Assembly (NCBI GenBank): GCA_023422735.1
Contig: JAFAGL010000323.1
Coordinates: 1 to 12,839, forward strand
Origin: Pseudomonadota bacterium
GTDB taxonomy: Bacteria; Pseudomonadota; Alphaproteobacteria; Rhizobiales; Rhizobiaceae
DNA: 12,839 nucleotides
Reading direction: 5' to 3'
Positions 1 to 8,384 of this stretch are shown here, piece by piece. Position numbers and translations under genes: made by a program. Position 1 is the stretch's first letter; every line of letters starts with the position of its first letter. The notes below the pieces were generated by a model. That model did no database searches and was not told the DNA's origin. It saw nothing but the letters and a program-made list of their open reading frames with translations.

Positions 1-13
1 AACCTTGAGATTC

Positions 14-26
14 GGGCCCAAGGCCC
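14..26 (+). promoter_or_regulatory. Small hairpin in the presumed groES-groEL intercistronic leader
   Basis: GGGCC at 14-18 and GGCCC at 22-26 can pair around a 3-base loop, ending directly against the AGGAG ribosome site of groEL (27-31). A stem-loop between groES and groEL is the place where groESL mRNA is reported to be cleaved after heat shock in Agrobacterium tumefaciens. That this short stem plays the same role, or that it masks the ribosome site, is inference. Five GC pairs can occur by chance. Confidence 0.3.
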
Positions 27-38
27 AGGAGCAAGCAT

Positions 39-1682
<1,644 letters not shown>

Positions 1683-1705
1683 GTCCAGCTTCCAGAGCTT
1701 TCATG

Positions 1706-1738
1706 GAAAGGGCGGCAGCGATGCTGCCCTTTTCTTTT
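1706..1738 (+). terminator. Rho-independent terminator after groEL
   Basis: About 24 bases after the groEL stop, a GC-rich stem (GGCAGC pairing with GCTGCC around a GAT loop, extended outward through a small bulge by G/T and A/T pairs) runs into a T-rich tract, TTTTCTTTTT. This separates groEL from gcd. Confidence 0.8.
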
Positions 1739-1760
1739 TGATCCAAATGATCTGGACCAA
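1738..1760. promoter_or_regulatory. Imperfect inverted repeat between groEL and gcd, possible operator
   Basis: TTGATCCA (1738-1745) and TGGACCAA (1753-1760) are inverted repeats matching at 7 of 8 positions, separated by 7 bases. The symmetry and spacing resemble a dimeric repressor site. It starts in the terminator T-run and lies about 180 bases before the gcd ATG, so control of gcd is only a guess. I see no convincing promoter hexamers in the rest of this 255-base gap. Confidence 0.25.
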
Positions 1761-1937
1761 TAAGTCGGATCGTCTGACCTTGCAGCTTCCGTAAATGATA
1801 GTAAGGATGGCTTATTGAAGATTGCGCGCGCCGGCAGCCCTTTTCGGCCTTAACCCACGCTGCGCATGACGATCGCCGGTACCCTTCGGGCCGACGGATT
1901 GTTCAGCCCTTAACACGGGCATCAAAAAGGTAACAAA

Positions 1938-4424
1938 ATGAATAAGACATTTCCTTCCACCCATCCGCCAAAGCGCGGTTGGGGACTGCCACTGGCCGGC
2001 ATCGTGATTGCCGTTATCGGCTTGCCGCTTCTGATCGGTGGCGTTCAACTGCTGAGCCTCGGCGGCTCCTGGTATTATCTGATTGCCGGCATCGCGATTG
2101 TCTTGTCCGGTATTCTCGTTTTCCGTCGCAACCTGGCTGGCGTATGGCTGTATGTCCTGACTTTCCTCGCGACCATCGCGTGGGCGCTGTGGGAAGCTGG
2201 GCCGAATTTCTGGCCGCTCGTTCCGCGCCTTGTTGCACCGGCGGTTCTGGCTATCCTTTTCGCCCTGATCGTTCCGCTTTTTCCCTCGCGTTACGGGCGA
2301 TCCAAACTCCCTTCGCTGGCTGTTGCAGTACTTTTGGTGATCGGCCTTGCCGTCACCGGATTCTTTGCATTCCAACCTCACGAAGTGACACGCAACCAGA
2401 TCGCCGACGCCGCCCCGGCCTCAGCCCCGGCGAGCGGAGAAGAAGCGCAGCAGGATTGGCGTTTCTACGGTCGCACGTCGCATGGCACACGCTTTGCTCC
2501 AATCGACCAGATCAATGCGGAGAACGTCAAAGATCTGGAAGTCGCTTGGACATTCCGGACCGGCGATACCCCGCCGAAAGGTGCAGAAGATCAGAACACG
2601 CCGCTTCAGGTGGGCGATACGCTTTATACCTGCTCCTACCACAATGTGATCAATGCGCTGAACGCCGAAACCGGCGAACTGCGATGGAAATTCGATCCCA
2701 AAGCTGAGTCGCCGCTTTGGCAGCGTTGCCGTGGCGTGAGCTATTATGAACCGGACTTGTCATCGCCGTCGACGACAGCCGCACCGACGACGCAACCTGC
2801 TGCCGATACGGATGTCGCGCCCGGTGAAACGGCACAGGCCACGCCCGTCCCCGCCCAGACCGATCCGGCAACACCTGCCGCACCTGTCAACGGGGGCGCT
2901 TGCGCAGCCCGCATCGTCATGACAACGATCGACGCACGCTTGATCCAGATCGATGCCAAGACCGGCGAACCTTGCGCCGAGTTCGGCGACGATGGCACCG
3001 TCGATCTGAAACAGGGCATGGGTGAAGTCGATCCCGGCTTTTATTTCCAGACCTCCGCTCCGACCGTCATGCGCGACCTCGTCATGGTCGGCGGCTGGGT
3101 CTGGGACAATGTGAAGACCGGCGAACCGTCGGGCGCCGTTCGTGCTTTCAATGCCCGCACCGGTGAGCTGGTCTGGGCATGGGATCTCGGCAACCCGGCC
3201 ATCACCGGCGAACCGCCGGCAGGTGAGAGCTATACGCGCGGTACGCCGAACGTTTGGTCGACACCCGCATTCGACGAGGAGCTTGGTCTTGTTTACCTGC
3301 CGACCGGCAATGCAACGCCGGATTTCTTCGGTGCCCATCGTTCGAAAGCTGCGGAGGACTACAGCGCTTCAGTTGTAGCTCTGGATATCGATACAGGGCG
3401 TGAGCGTTGGAAATTCCAAACCACGCATCATGATATCTGGGACTATGATGTTCCTTCACAGCCGGCCCTTTATGACGTGCCGGATGGCAATGGCGGCACT
3501 GTTCCAGCGCTGATCCAGATCACCAAGCGCGGCCAGATCTTCATGCTGAACCGCACGAATGGTGAGCCGATTGCAGAGGTCGAAGAACGCCCTGTTCCGC
3601 AGACTGGCGGTGTTTCGGAAGACTTCCTGTCGCCGACCCAGCCGTATTCGGTCGGCATGCCATCGATCGGCACGACGCCTTTCACTGAAGCCAGGATGTG
3701 GGGCGCCACGCCTTATGACCAGCTTTATTGCCGCATCGAGTTCAAGAAGATGCGCTATGAGGGCGAATTCACACCTCCCGGCACCGACAAGAGCCTGATC
3801 TATCCGGGCTATTATGGCGGCATGAACTGGGGCAGCGCGGCGATCGACGAAGGCAATGGCATTCTCGTCGTCAACGATATCCGCATGCCTCAATTCATCC
3901 AGCTGATCCCCCAGGATGAGGTTGAAGTGCGCGGTGGCTCGGCTGCCCATGATGGCCTTTCGACACAAACGGGCACGCCTTACGCTGCCTGGAAGAACGG
4001 CTTTATGTCGCCGCTTGGCGTTCCATGCCATCAGCCTCCATATGGCACGATCAGCGGCATTGACCTGAAAAGCCGCCAGTTGGTCTGGCAGGTACCGGCT
4101 GGCACTTTGCAGGACACGGGTCCGCTCGGTCTCAAGACTGGCCTGCAATTGCCTGTCGGCATGCCGTCGCTTGGCGGTCCAACGGCAACCGCCGGTGGCC
4201 TCGTTTTTTATGCCGGCACGCAGGACTACTATCTGCGCGCGCTGGACGTGAAGACCGGTGAAGAACTGTGGAAGGGTCGCCTGCCTGTCGGCGCTCAGGC
4301 AACGCCTATGACTTATACGTCACCTGATAGTGGCCGTCAGTTCGTCGTGGTTTCAGCAGGTGGAGCACGTCAATCGGCTGACAAGGGCGATTACATCATC
4401 GCTTATTCCTTGCCCAAAAAATGA
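1938..4424 (+). CDS. gcd: Membrane-bound PQQ-dependent glucose dehydrogenase (quinoprotein, mGDH)
   Basis: Oxidises glucose (and probably other aldoses) to the gluconolactone on the periplasmic side and passes electrons to ubiquinone, using PQQ and a divalent metal. The 828 residues begin with five hydrophobic segments (about 14-36, 40-57, 64-84, 90-112, 122-145), the membrane anchor typical of mGDH. The PQQ beta-propeller domain follows from about residue 168. HHDIWDYD at 497-504 and the Lys of QITKRGQ (Lys530) match E. coli Asp466 and Lys493, here Asp502 and Lys530. The C-terminus carries GGPTATAGGLVFYAGTQDYYLRALD and AQATPMTY, as in the family. Oddity: residues about 275-318 are an Ala/Pro/Thr-rich stretch between Cys264 and Cys322, where E. 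coli has a much shorter loop. The ATG is preceded by AAAAGG at 7 bases. No pqq synthesis genes are in the window, so PQQ must be made elsewhere or taken up. Confidence 0.96.
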   Translation: MNKTFPSTHPPKRGWGLPLAGIVIAVIGLPLLIGGVQLLSLGGSWYYLIAGIAIVLSGILVFRRNLAGVWLYVLTFLATIAWALWEAGPNFWPLVPRLVAPAVLAILFALIVPLFPSRYGRSKLPSLAVAVLLVIGLAVTGFFAFQPHEVTRNQIADAAPASAPASGEEAQQDWRFYGRTSHGTRFAPIDQINAENVKDLEVAWTFRTGDTPPKGAEDQNTPLQVGDTLYTCSYHNVINALNAETGELRWKFDPKAESPLWQRCRGVSYYEPDLSSPSTTAAPTTQPAADTDVAPGETAQATPVPAQTDPATPAAPVNGGACAARIVMTTIDARLIQIDAKTGEPCAEFGDDGTVDLKQGMGEVDPGFYFQTSAPTVMRDLVMVGGWVWDNVKTGEPSGAVRAFNARTGELVWAWDLGNPAITGEPPAGESYTRGTPNVWSTPAFDEELGLVYLPTGNATPDFFGAHRSKAAEDYSASVVALDIDTGRERWKFQTTHHDIWDYDVPSQPALYDVPDGNGGTVPALIQITKRGQIFMLNRTNGEPIAEVEERPVPQTGGVSEDFLSPTQPYSVGMPSIGTTPFTEARMWGATPYDQLYCRIEFKKMRYEGEFTPPGTDKSLIYPGYYGGMNWGSAAIDEGNGILVVNDIRMPQFIQLIPQDEVEVRGGSAAHDGLSTQTGTPYAAWKNGFMSPLGVPCHQPPYGTISGIDLKSRQLVWQVPAGTLQDTGPLGLKTGLQLPVGMPSLGGPTATAGGLVFYAGTQDYYLRALDVKTGEELWKGRLPVGAQATPMTYTSPDSGRQFVVVSAGGARQSADKGDYIIAYSLPKK

Positions 4425-4451
4425 TGATTTCGCGTCTTTGAGCGAACAACA

Positions 4452-4480
4452 GAAAGGGGCCCTCGCGGCCCCTTTCATTT
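4452..4480 (+). terminator. Rho-independent terminator after gcd
   Basis: A perfect 10-bp stem (GAAAGGGGCC at 4452-4461 with GGCCCCTTTC at 4467-4476) around a 5-base loop, 27 bases after the gcd stop. The following T-run is short and broken (TTTCATTT). Confidence 0.8.
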
Positions 4481-4526
4481 GCTGGCGATCGGATCCGAAA
4501 AATTGCCTAGACCTCCCTGTCGGAGA

Positions 4527-4552
4527 GGAACAACCCAGCCATCAGCCGCGTT
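4527..4552 (+). promoter_or_regulatory. EcfG-type (general stress response sigma) promoter of csbD
   Basis: GGAAC at 4527-4531 and CGTT at 4549-4552 are separated by exactly 17 bases. This is the described consensus of alphaproteobacterial EcfG/RpoE-type sigma factors that run the general stress response (GGAAC-N16/17-CGTT). It is correctly oriented, and the expected start of transcription near 4558-4560 gives a leader of about 30 bases before the CsbD ATG at 4589. CsbD-like proteins are stress genes in other bacteria, which fits. The match is seen directly; use of the promoter is inferred. Confidence 0.75.
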
Positions 4553-4588
4553 GTTTTGTCATTGTCCGATCCGTGAAAGGAAAGTCCG

Positions 4589-4762
4589 ATGGTAAACAAG
4601 GAACAGGTCAAGGGTGCGGCCAACCAAGCCAAGGGTGCTGTCAAGGATGCAGCTGGCGGCGCGACCGGCAACACCAAGCTTCAGGCTGAAGGCAAGGCCG
4701 ACAAAGCCGTTGGCAAAATCCAGAAGGCAGCCGGTGACGTGAAAAGCAAAGCTGGGCACTGA
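4589..4762 (+). CDS. CsbD-like small stress protein
   Basis: A 57-residue hydrophilic protein, rich in Lys, Ala, Gly and Gln and lacking Cys and Trp. It has the family pattern: an opening MVNKEQVKGAANQAKG, then GNTKLQAEGKADKAVGK and a closing KAAGDVKSKAGH. The two KGAx-type repeats are typical of CsbD proteins (E. coli YjbJ, B. subtilis CsbD), which are abundant under stress and have no settled biochemical function. An AAAGGA ribosome site at 4576-4581 sits 7 bases before the ATG. The gene has its own stress-type promoter (4527-4552) and its own terminator (4790-4818), so it looks like a one-gene stress unit. It is easily missed because it is shorter than 60 residues. Confidence 0.9.
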   Translation: MVNKEQVKGAANQAKGAVKDAAGGATGNTKLQAEGKADKAVGKIQKAAGDVKSKAGH

Positions 4763-4789
4763 CCTAAAACCAGCCTAGACTAGTCGGAG

Positions 4790-4818
4790 AAACCGGCCGC
4801 GTCCTGCGGTCGGTTTTT
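4790..4818 (+). terminator. Strong rho-independent terminator between csbD and the TSUP gene
   Basis: An 11-bp stem (AAACCGGCCGC at 4790-4800 with GCGGTCGGTTT at 4806-4816, one G-T pair) closes a 5-base loop, GTCCT, and runs into TTTTT at 4814-4818. It starts 27 bases after the csbD stop and ends only 22 bases before the ATG of the next gene. Confidence 0.88.
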
Positions 4819-4840
4819 CTTGCAAAACGGGACCAGGCCT

Positions 4841-5617
4841 ATGGAAGAGTTTATCCTGTTCCTGATTGTCGGCTTTCTCGCGCAGGCTGTCGATGGCGCG
4901 CTGGGCATGGCTTACGGCGTCATTTCCTCCACGACCCTGCTGGCATTTGGCGTACCCCCGGCAACCGCGTCGGCCTCCGTACACGCAGCCGAGCTCTTCA
5001 CGACGGCGGCATCCGGCACGTCGCATATGTATCATCGCAATATCGACTGGAAGCTTTTCCGCCGCCTTGCGCCTTTCGGCGTGGCAGGCGGCATGTTGGG
5101 TGCCTTCGTCCTCACATCCTTCGACGGCGCGGTCATCAAGCCCTACATCACAGCCTATCTTGCAATCGTCGGCGTCCTTTTGCTGATCCGCTCGTTTCGC
5201 AAGGTGCCGCACAACCCGCTGCCGCTCTCCGTTGTTGCCCCGATGGGTGCCGGCGGAGGCTTTCTCGACGCTGCCGGCGGAGGCGGCTGGGGGCCGATCG
5301 TCACCACCGGCCTGCTGGGTGCCGGCTCTCCGCCGCGTTTTGTCGTCGGCACCGTCAATGCCGCAGAATTTCTCGTCACCCTGTCCGTATCCATCGCTTT
5401 CGTGGCAGCACTCGTCACGGGTCATTGGGAGGATGCAGGATCCCTGGTCGACCATGCAACGGCCGTTGGTGGGCTGATCGTCGGCGGCTTGCTGGCCGCG
5501 CCTCTGGCCGGCTGGATGGTGCGTTCGTTGAAGGAAACGATCCTTTTGCGGGCCGTTGGCGTATTGATTGTCGTGCTTGCCCTTTATCAAATGCTGGATT
5601 TGTTCGAGATCATCTGA
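4841..5617 (+). CDS. TSUP-family (TauE/SafE) membrane permease
   Basis: A 258-residue, strongly hydrophobic inner-membrane protein of the sulfite exporter TauE/SafE (TSUP) family, whose members move sulfite, sulfoacetate, organosulfonates or other small anions. The substrate here cannot be read from sequence. The family's two-fold repeat is visible. Residues 18-55 (DGALGMAYG, then SVHAAELFTT) match residues 143-180 (DAAGGGGWGP, then TVNAAEFLVT). Hydrophobic stretches lie at about 4-16, 28-40, 76-93, 103-116, 153-162, 176-193, 207-226 and 235-250. The ATG at 4841 is preferred over the in-frame TTG at 4820 because the TTG lies against the terminator T-run and has no ribosome site; the ATG has a weak GGGA at 4829-4832. 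A promoter of its own is not evident. No sulfur-metabolism genes are adjacent. Confidence 0.9.
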   Translation: MEEFILFLIVGFLAQAVDGALGMAYGVISSTTLLAFGVPPATASASVHAAELFTTAASGTSHMYHRNIDWKLFRRLAPFGVAGGMLGAFVLTSFDGAVIKPYITAYLAIVGVLLLIRSFRKVPHNPLPLSVVAPMGAGGGFLDAAGGGGWGPIVTTGLLGAGSPPRFVVGTVNAAEFLVTLSVSIAFVAALVTGHWEDAGSLVDHATAVGGLIVGGLLAAPLAGWMVRSLKETILLRAVGVLIVVLALYQMLDLFEII

Positions 5618-5620
5618 GGC

Positions 5621-5634
5621 CTGATTTAAATCAA
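5621..5634. promoter_or_regulatory. FNR/FixK-like box upstream of fumC
   Basis: The bases CTGAT-TTAA-ATCAA match the FNR/FixK-family consensus TTGAT-N4-ATCAA at 9 of the 10 fixed positions. The box begins 4 bases after the TSUP stop codon and ends 76 bases before the fumC ATG. If the centre (5627.5) is at about -41.5, transcription would start near 5669, with a weak -10-like GATAGC at 5657-5662. The match is seen; binding by an oxygen- or nitric-oxide-responsive regulator is inferred. Confidence 0.5.
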
Positions 5635-5710
5635 TCGATTTGGGTCGTGTTGAAGCGATAGCGGGGTGGCGTTTCTTGTGCTAGCCACAGCCGCGAAAAG
5701 GAGAGCTTCC

Positions 5711-7102
5711 ATGGCCGATACACGTAGCGAAACCGATACATTCGGACCGATCGACGTTCCATCCGACAAGTATTGGGGCGCCCAAACGCAACGCTCGCTC
5801 GGCAATTTCAAGATTGGCGTCGAGCGTATGCCTGTACCGCTGGTGCATGCACTGGGCATGGTAAAGCGCGCTGCGGCCGAAGTGAACGTGGATCTCGGCA
5901 AGCTCGACGCAAAGCTCGCCGAAGCGATCGTTAACGCTGCCGACGAGGTGATTTCCGGCCAGCTCGATGATCACTTCCCGCTCGTCGTTTGGCAGACCGG
6001 CTCGGGCACGCAATCGAATATGAATGCGAACGAGGTTATCTCAAACCGCGCAATCGAAATGCTCGGCGGCACGATGGGATCGAAGAAGCCGGTTCACCCC
6101 AACGACCATGTGAATATGAGCCAGTCCTCGAACGACACGTTCCCGACTGCGATGCATATCGCAGCTGTGCTCGAAGTGCATGAAAGGTTGCTGCCTGCTT
6201 TAGAGCATCTCCAAACAGCTATCGAAACCAAGACCAAGGCGTTCGACAAGATCGTCAAGATCGGCCGTACGCACACGCAGGATGCAACGCCGCTGACGCT
6301 CGGTCAGGAATTCTCCGGCTACCTTGCCGCGCTGGAACTCGGTGAAAAGCGGATCGCCGATAGTCTGGAGGATGTTTACGCGCTGGCACAAGGCGGCACA
6401 GCTGTCGGCACGGGCCTCAACGCGCCCGTCGGCTTCGATAAGGCCTTTGCAGAGAAAGTCGCCACGATCACGTCGCTGCCATTCCGCACCGCTTCAAACA
6501 AGTTCGAGGCACTTGCCTCGCATGGTGCCTTGACCGACCTGCACGGTTCGCTGACCGCGCTGGCCGCCGATCTGTTCAAGATCGCCAATGACATTCGTTT
6601 CCTGGGCTCGGGCCCGCGCTCAGGCCTCGGCGAGCTGAAGCTGCCCGAGAACGAACCGGGCTCATCCATCATGCCTGGCAAAGTAAATCCGACGCAGGCG
6701 GAAGCCCTCACCATGGTCGCCACGCAGGTCATGGGCAACCAGAGTGCCGTCGCTTTTGCTGCCAGCCAAGGACATTTCGAACTCAACGTCTTCAAGCCGG
6801 TCATTGCGCTTAACGTCCTTCAGTCGATCCGCATTCTGGCCGACGCCATGCGTTCATTTGCCGATAATTGCGTTGACGGCATCGAAGCAGACGAGCGGCG
6901 GATCGACGATCTGATGCAGCGCTCGCTGATGCTGGTGACAGCGCTCGCGCCTAAGATCGGCTATGATGCTGCTGCCAAGATCGCCAAAACGGCGCACAAG
7001 AACGGCACCACCCTTCGCGAGGAGGCCTTGGCGAGTGGAGACGTTTCCGAGGCCGACTATGATGCGCTGGTGAAACCGGAACTCATGACCCAGCCAGGTT
7101 GA
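5711..7102 (+). CDS. fumC: Class II fumarate hydratase (fumarase C)
   Basis: Interconverts fumarate and L-malate in the TCA cycle; a cytosolic, iron-free homotetramer of the fumarase/aspartase superfamily. The 463-residue length is close to E. coli FumC (467), and the numbering is conserved. GRTHTQDATP places His188 at the same position as the E. coli catalytic His188. The superfamily signature GSSIMPGKVNP is at 317-327, giving the catalytic Ser318. GSGTQSNMNANEV and SSNDTFPTAMH are also present. The start at 5711 is chosen because AGGAG (5699-5703) lies 7 bases upstream; an in-frame GTG at 5666 would add a non-family extension. A possible FNR/FixK-like box lies 76 bases upstream, and an 11-bp terminator follows. 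FumC is told from aspartase and argininosuccinate lyase by overall similarity; I am confident in fumarase. Confidence 0.97.
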   Translation: MADTRSETDTFGPIDVPSDKYWGAQTQRSLGNFKIGVERMPVPLVHALGMVKRAAAEVNVDLGKLDAKLAEAIVNAADEVISGQLDDHFPLVVWQTGSGTQSNMNANEVISNRAIEMLGGTMGSKKPVHPNDHVNMSQSSNDTFPTAMHIAAVLEVHERLLPALEHLQTAIETKTKAFDKIVKIGRTHTQDATPLTLGQEFSGYLAALELGEKRIADSLEDVYALAQGGTAVGTGLNAPVGFDKAFAEKVATITSLPFRTASNKFEALASHGALTDLHGSLTALAADLFKIANDIRFLGSGPRSGLGELKLPENEPGSSIMPGKVNPTQAEALTMVATQVMGNQSAVAFAASQGHFELNVFKPVIALNVLQSIRILADAMRSFADNCVDGIEADERRIDDLMQRSLMLVTALAPKIGYDAAAKIAKTAHKNGTTLREEALASGDVSEADYDALVKPELMTQPG

Positions 7103-7114
7103 ACGACGAAATTG

Positions 7115-7149
7115 GGTGAACGAGGCTTCTTTCCTCGTTCACCATTCTT
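7115..7149 (+). terminator. Rho-independent terminator after fumC
   Basis: A perfect 11-bp stem (GGTGAACGAGG at 7115-7125 with CCTCGTTCACC at 7133-7143) around a 7-base loop, 12 bases after the fumC stop, followed by the short run ATTCTT. The T-run is weak, so termination may be partial. Confidence 0.7.
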
Positions 7150-7234
7150 GAACAAATCGTCGCGACTTTGGGGACTTTCACCAGACGGAGAATTGGGACA
7201 GATCTAGCCGCAGTTATTCCTCATCGGTGTCCTC

Positions 7235-7609
7235 ATGTCAGCCATCATCCTTGTCGGTCGTATCCTTCTTTCCATCATGTTCATCGTCGCCGGATTCGGG
7301 AAACTGACCGCGATTGGTGGCACCGCCGGTTATTTCGGCAGTCTTGGCATCCCCGCGCCAACCGTTGTTGCGGTTCTGGTCGGCCTGCTTGAGCTGCTTG
7401 GCGGTCTGGCCGTTCTTGTTGGTTTCCGCACTCGCGAAGCCGCCGGCGCGCTTGCTGTTTTTACAGTTGCCGCATCCCTGCTCGCTCACATGGACTGGTC
7501 GGATGGAATGCAGCTCATGATCTTCCAGAAAAATCTGGCCGTGGCCGGTGGTTTTCTGATCCTCGCAGCATTCGGCCCCGGCGCACTTTCGGTTGACGCC
7601 AAGCGCTGA
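7235..7609 (+). CDS. DoxX-family small integral membrane protein
   Basis: A 124-residue inner-membrane protein with four predicted helices (about 4-22, 42-63, 69-86, 100-117). The pattern is that of DoxX/DoxD-like proteins: GRILLSIMFIVAGFGKL at the N-terminus, LELLGGLAVLVGFRTR in the middle, and a C-terminal FQKNLAVAGGFLIL. DoxX proteins are named from an archaeal thiosulfate:quinone oxidoreductase subunit. Bacterial members are widespread and mostly of unknown role; some are linked to redox and oxidative-stress complexes. No partner gene is adjacent. The ATG at 7235 has no clear ribosome site, but a stop codon at 7205-7207 limits upstream extension and no other ATG, GTG or TTG is available in between. 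It reads toward hisG and ends at a terminator. Confidence 0.85.
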   Translation: MSAIILVGRILLSIMFIVAGFGKLTAIGGTAGYFGSLGIPAPTVVAVLVGLLELLGGLAVLVGFRTREAAGALAVFTVAASLLAHMDWSDGMQLMIFQKNLAVAGGFLILAAFGPGALSVDAKR

Positions 7610-7652
7610 GCACCATCAATTTCTTAAATCAAAACTTGATTTCATGACGTCC

Positions 7653-7680
7653 AAAGCCCGGCCACCCGCCGGGCTTTTTC
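7653..7680 (+). terminator. Rho-independent terminator between the DoxX gene and hisG
   Basis: A perfect 10-bp stem (AAAGCCCGGC at 7653-7662 with GCCGGGCTTT at 7668-7677) around a 5-base loop, running into TTTTTC on the plus strand. Because hisG ends at 7692 on the other strand, the same stem could also stop hisSZG transcripts, but the T-run on that strand is only three bases long. Confidence 0.88.
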
Positions 7681-7691
7681 TTTATGATGGA

Positions 7692-8384
7692 TCACCTCGC
7701 GAAAAGAGCAGTGAGCCTGCTTAACGCCGCTGCATCCTCGTCGCTTCGTTCGCGTTTCGAGGCAACGAGGCTGGCTTGCGAACGCAGGATCACGCCATCA
7801 GACAGGACACGCAGATGGTTGGCTGTCAGCGTTGATCCGGTCGAGGTGATATCCACGATCACATCCGCCAGTCCGGCGGCCGGCGCGCCTTCGGTCGCCC
7901 CAAGGCTTTCGACGATCCGGTAAACCTGAATACCGTGCTTTTGCGAAAAGAACTGCTGCGTCAGCCGCCAATATTTGGTGGCGATCCGCAAGCGGCGGCC
8001 ATGTCGGTGGCGAAAATCTGCGGCCACATCGTCGAGGTCGGCCATCGTCTCGACATCCAGCCAGACATCCGGCACGGCGACAACGACATCGGCCGCACCA
8101 AAGCCAAGCCGGGCCTCGATCGAAACAAGCTGATCCCAGCCCGCCAGATTCTCGCGCACGAGATCTTCACCGGTGACACCGAGATCGACCGACCCCTGCC
8201 CCAGTTCCTGCGCAATCTCGGATGCGGAAAGAAACAGCACGTCAACCGGCAGCGCGCCTTCGATGCGACCCCGATATGAGCGCGGATCGGTCGGCAACTG
8301 CACGTCGAGCCCTGCTTGCGCAAAACGCTCGATCGCCTGTTCCTTGAGACGGCCTTTTGAAGGAAGCGCCAGTGTCAGCGTCAT
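7692..8384 (-). CDS. hisG: ATP phosphoribosyltransferase catalytic subunit, short form
   Basis: Catalyses the first step of histidine synthesis, joining ATP and PRPP to give phosphoribosyl-ATP. At 230 residues this is the short form (HisG_S), which lacks the C-terminal histidine-sensing domain of the long form of about 300 residues. It needs HisZ to form the active, feedback-inhibited hetero-octamer. The N-terminus LTLALPSKGRL and the PRPP-binding loop DITSTGST at 178-185 are clear, and ATKYWRLT lies at 135-142. Its ATG overlaps the hisZ stop codon by four bases (ATGA), implying translational coupling and matched amounts of the two subunits. It is the last gene of hisSZG; the other his genes are not in the window. 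Confidence 0.97.
   Translation of the reverse strand: MTLTLALPSKGRLKEQAIERFAQAGLDVQLPTDPRSYRGRIEGALPVDVLFLSASEIAQELGQGSVDLGVTGEDLVRENLAGWDQLVSIEARLGFGAADVVVAVPDVWLDVETMADLDDVAADFRHRHGRRLRIATKYWRLTQQFFSQKHGIQVYRIVESLGATEGAPAAGLADVIVDITSTGSTLTANHLRVLSDGVILRSQASLVASKRERSDEDAAALSRLTALFAR

Noticed and set aside
2760..4148. Two long minus-strand open frames (192 and 230 residues) inside gcd
   Set aside because: Both lie wholly inside a well-supported gene, show no recognisable motif or start signal, and look like codon-bias shadows.
4330..4689. A 119-residue plus-strand frame spanning the gcd end, the terminator and most of csbD
   Set aside because: It crosses a perfect terminator and the stress promoter and is out of frame with the CsbD protein, which has its own ribosome site and family match.
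7626..7642. AAATCAA-AAC-TTGATTT inverted repeat before the DoxX/hisG terminator, resembling the half-sites upstream of fumC
   Set aside because: The half-sites point the wrong way for an FNR/FixK box, and it lies between two gene ends where no promoter is expected. A short AT-rich palindrome may be chance.
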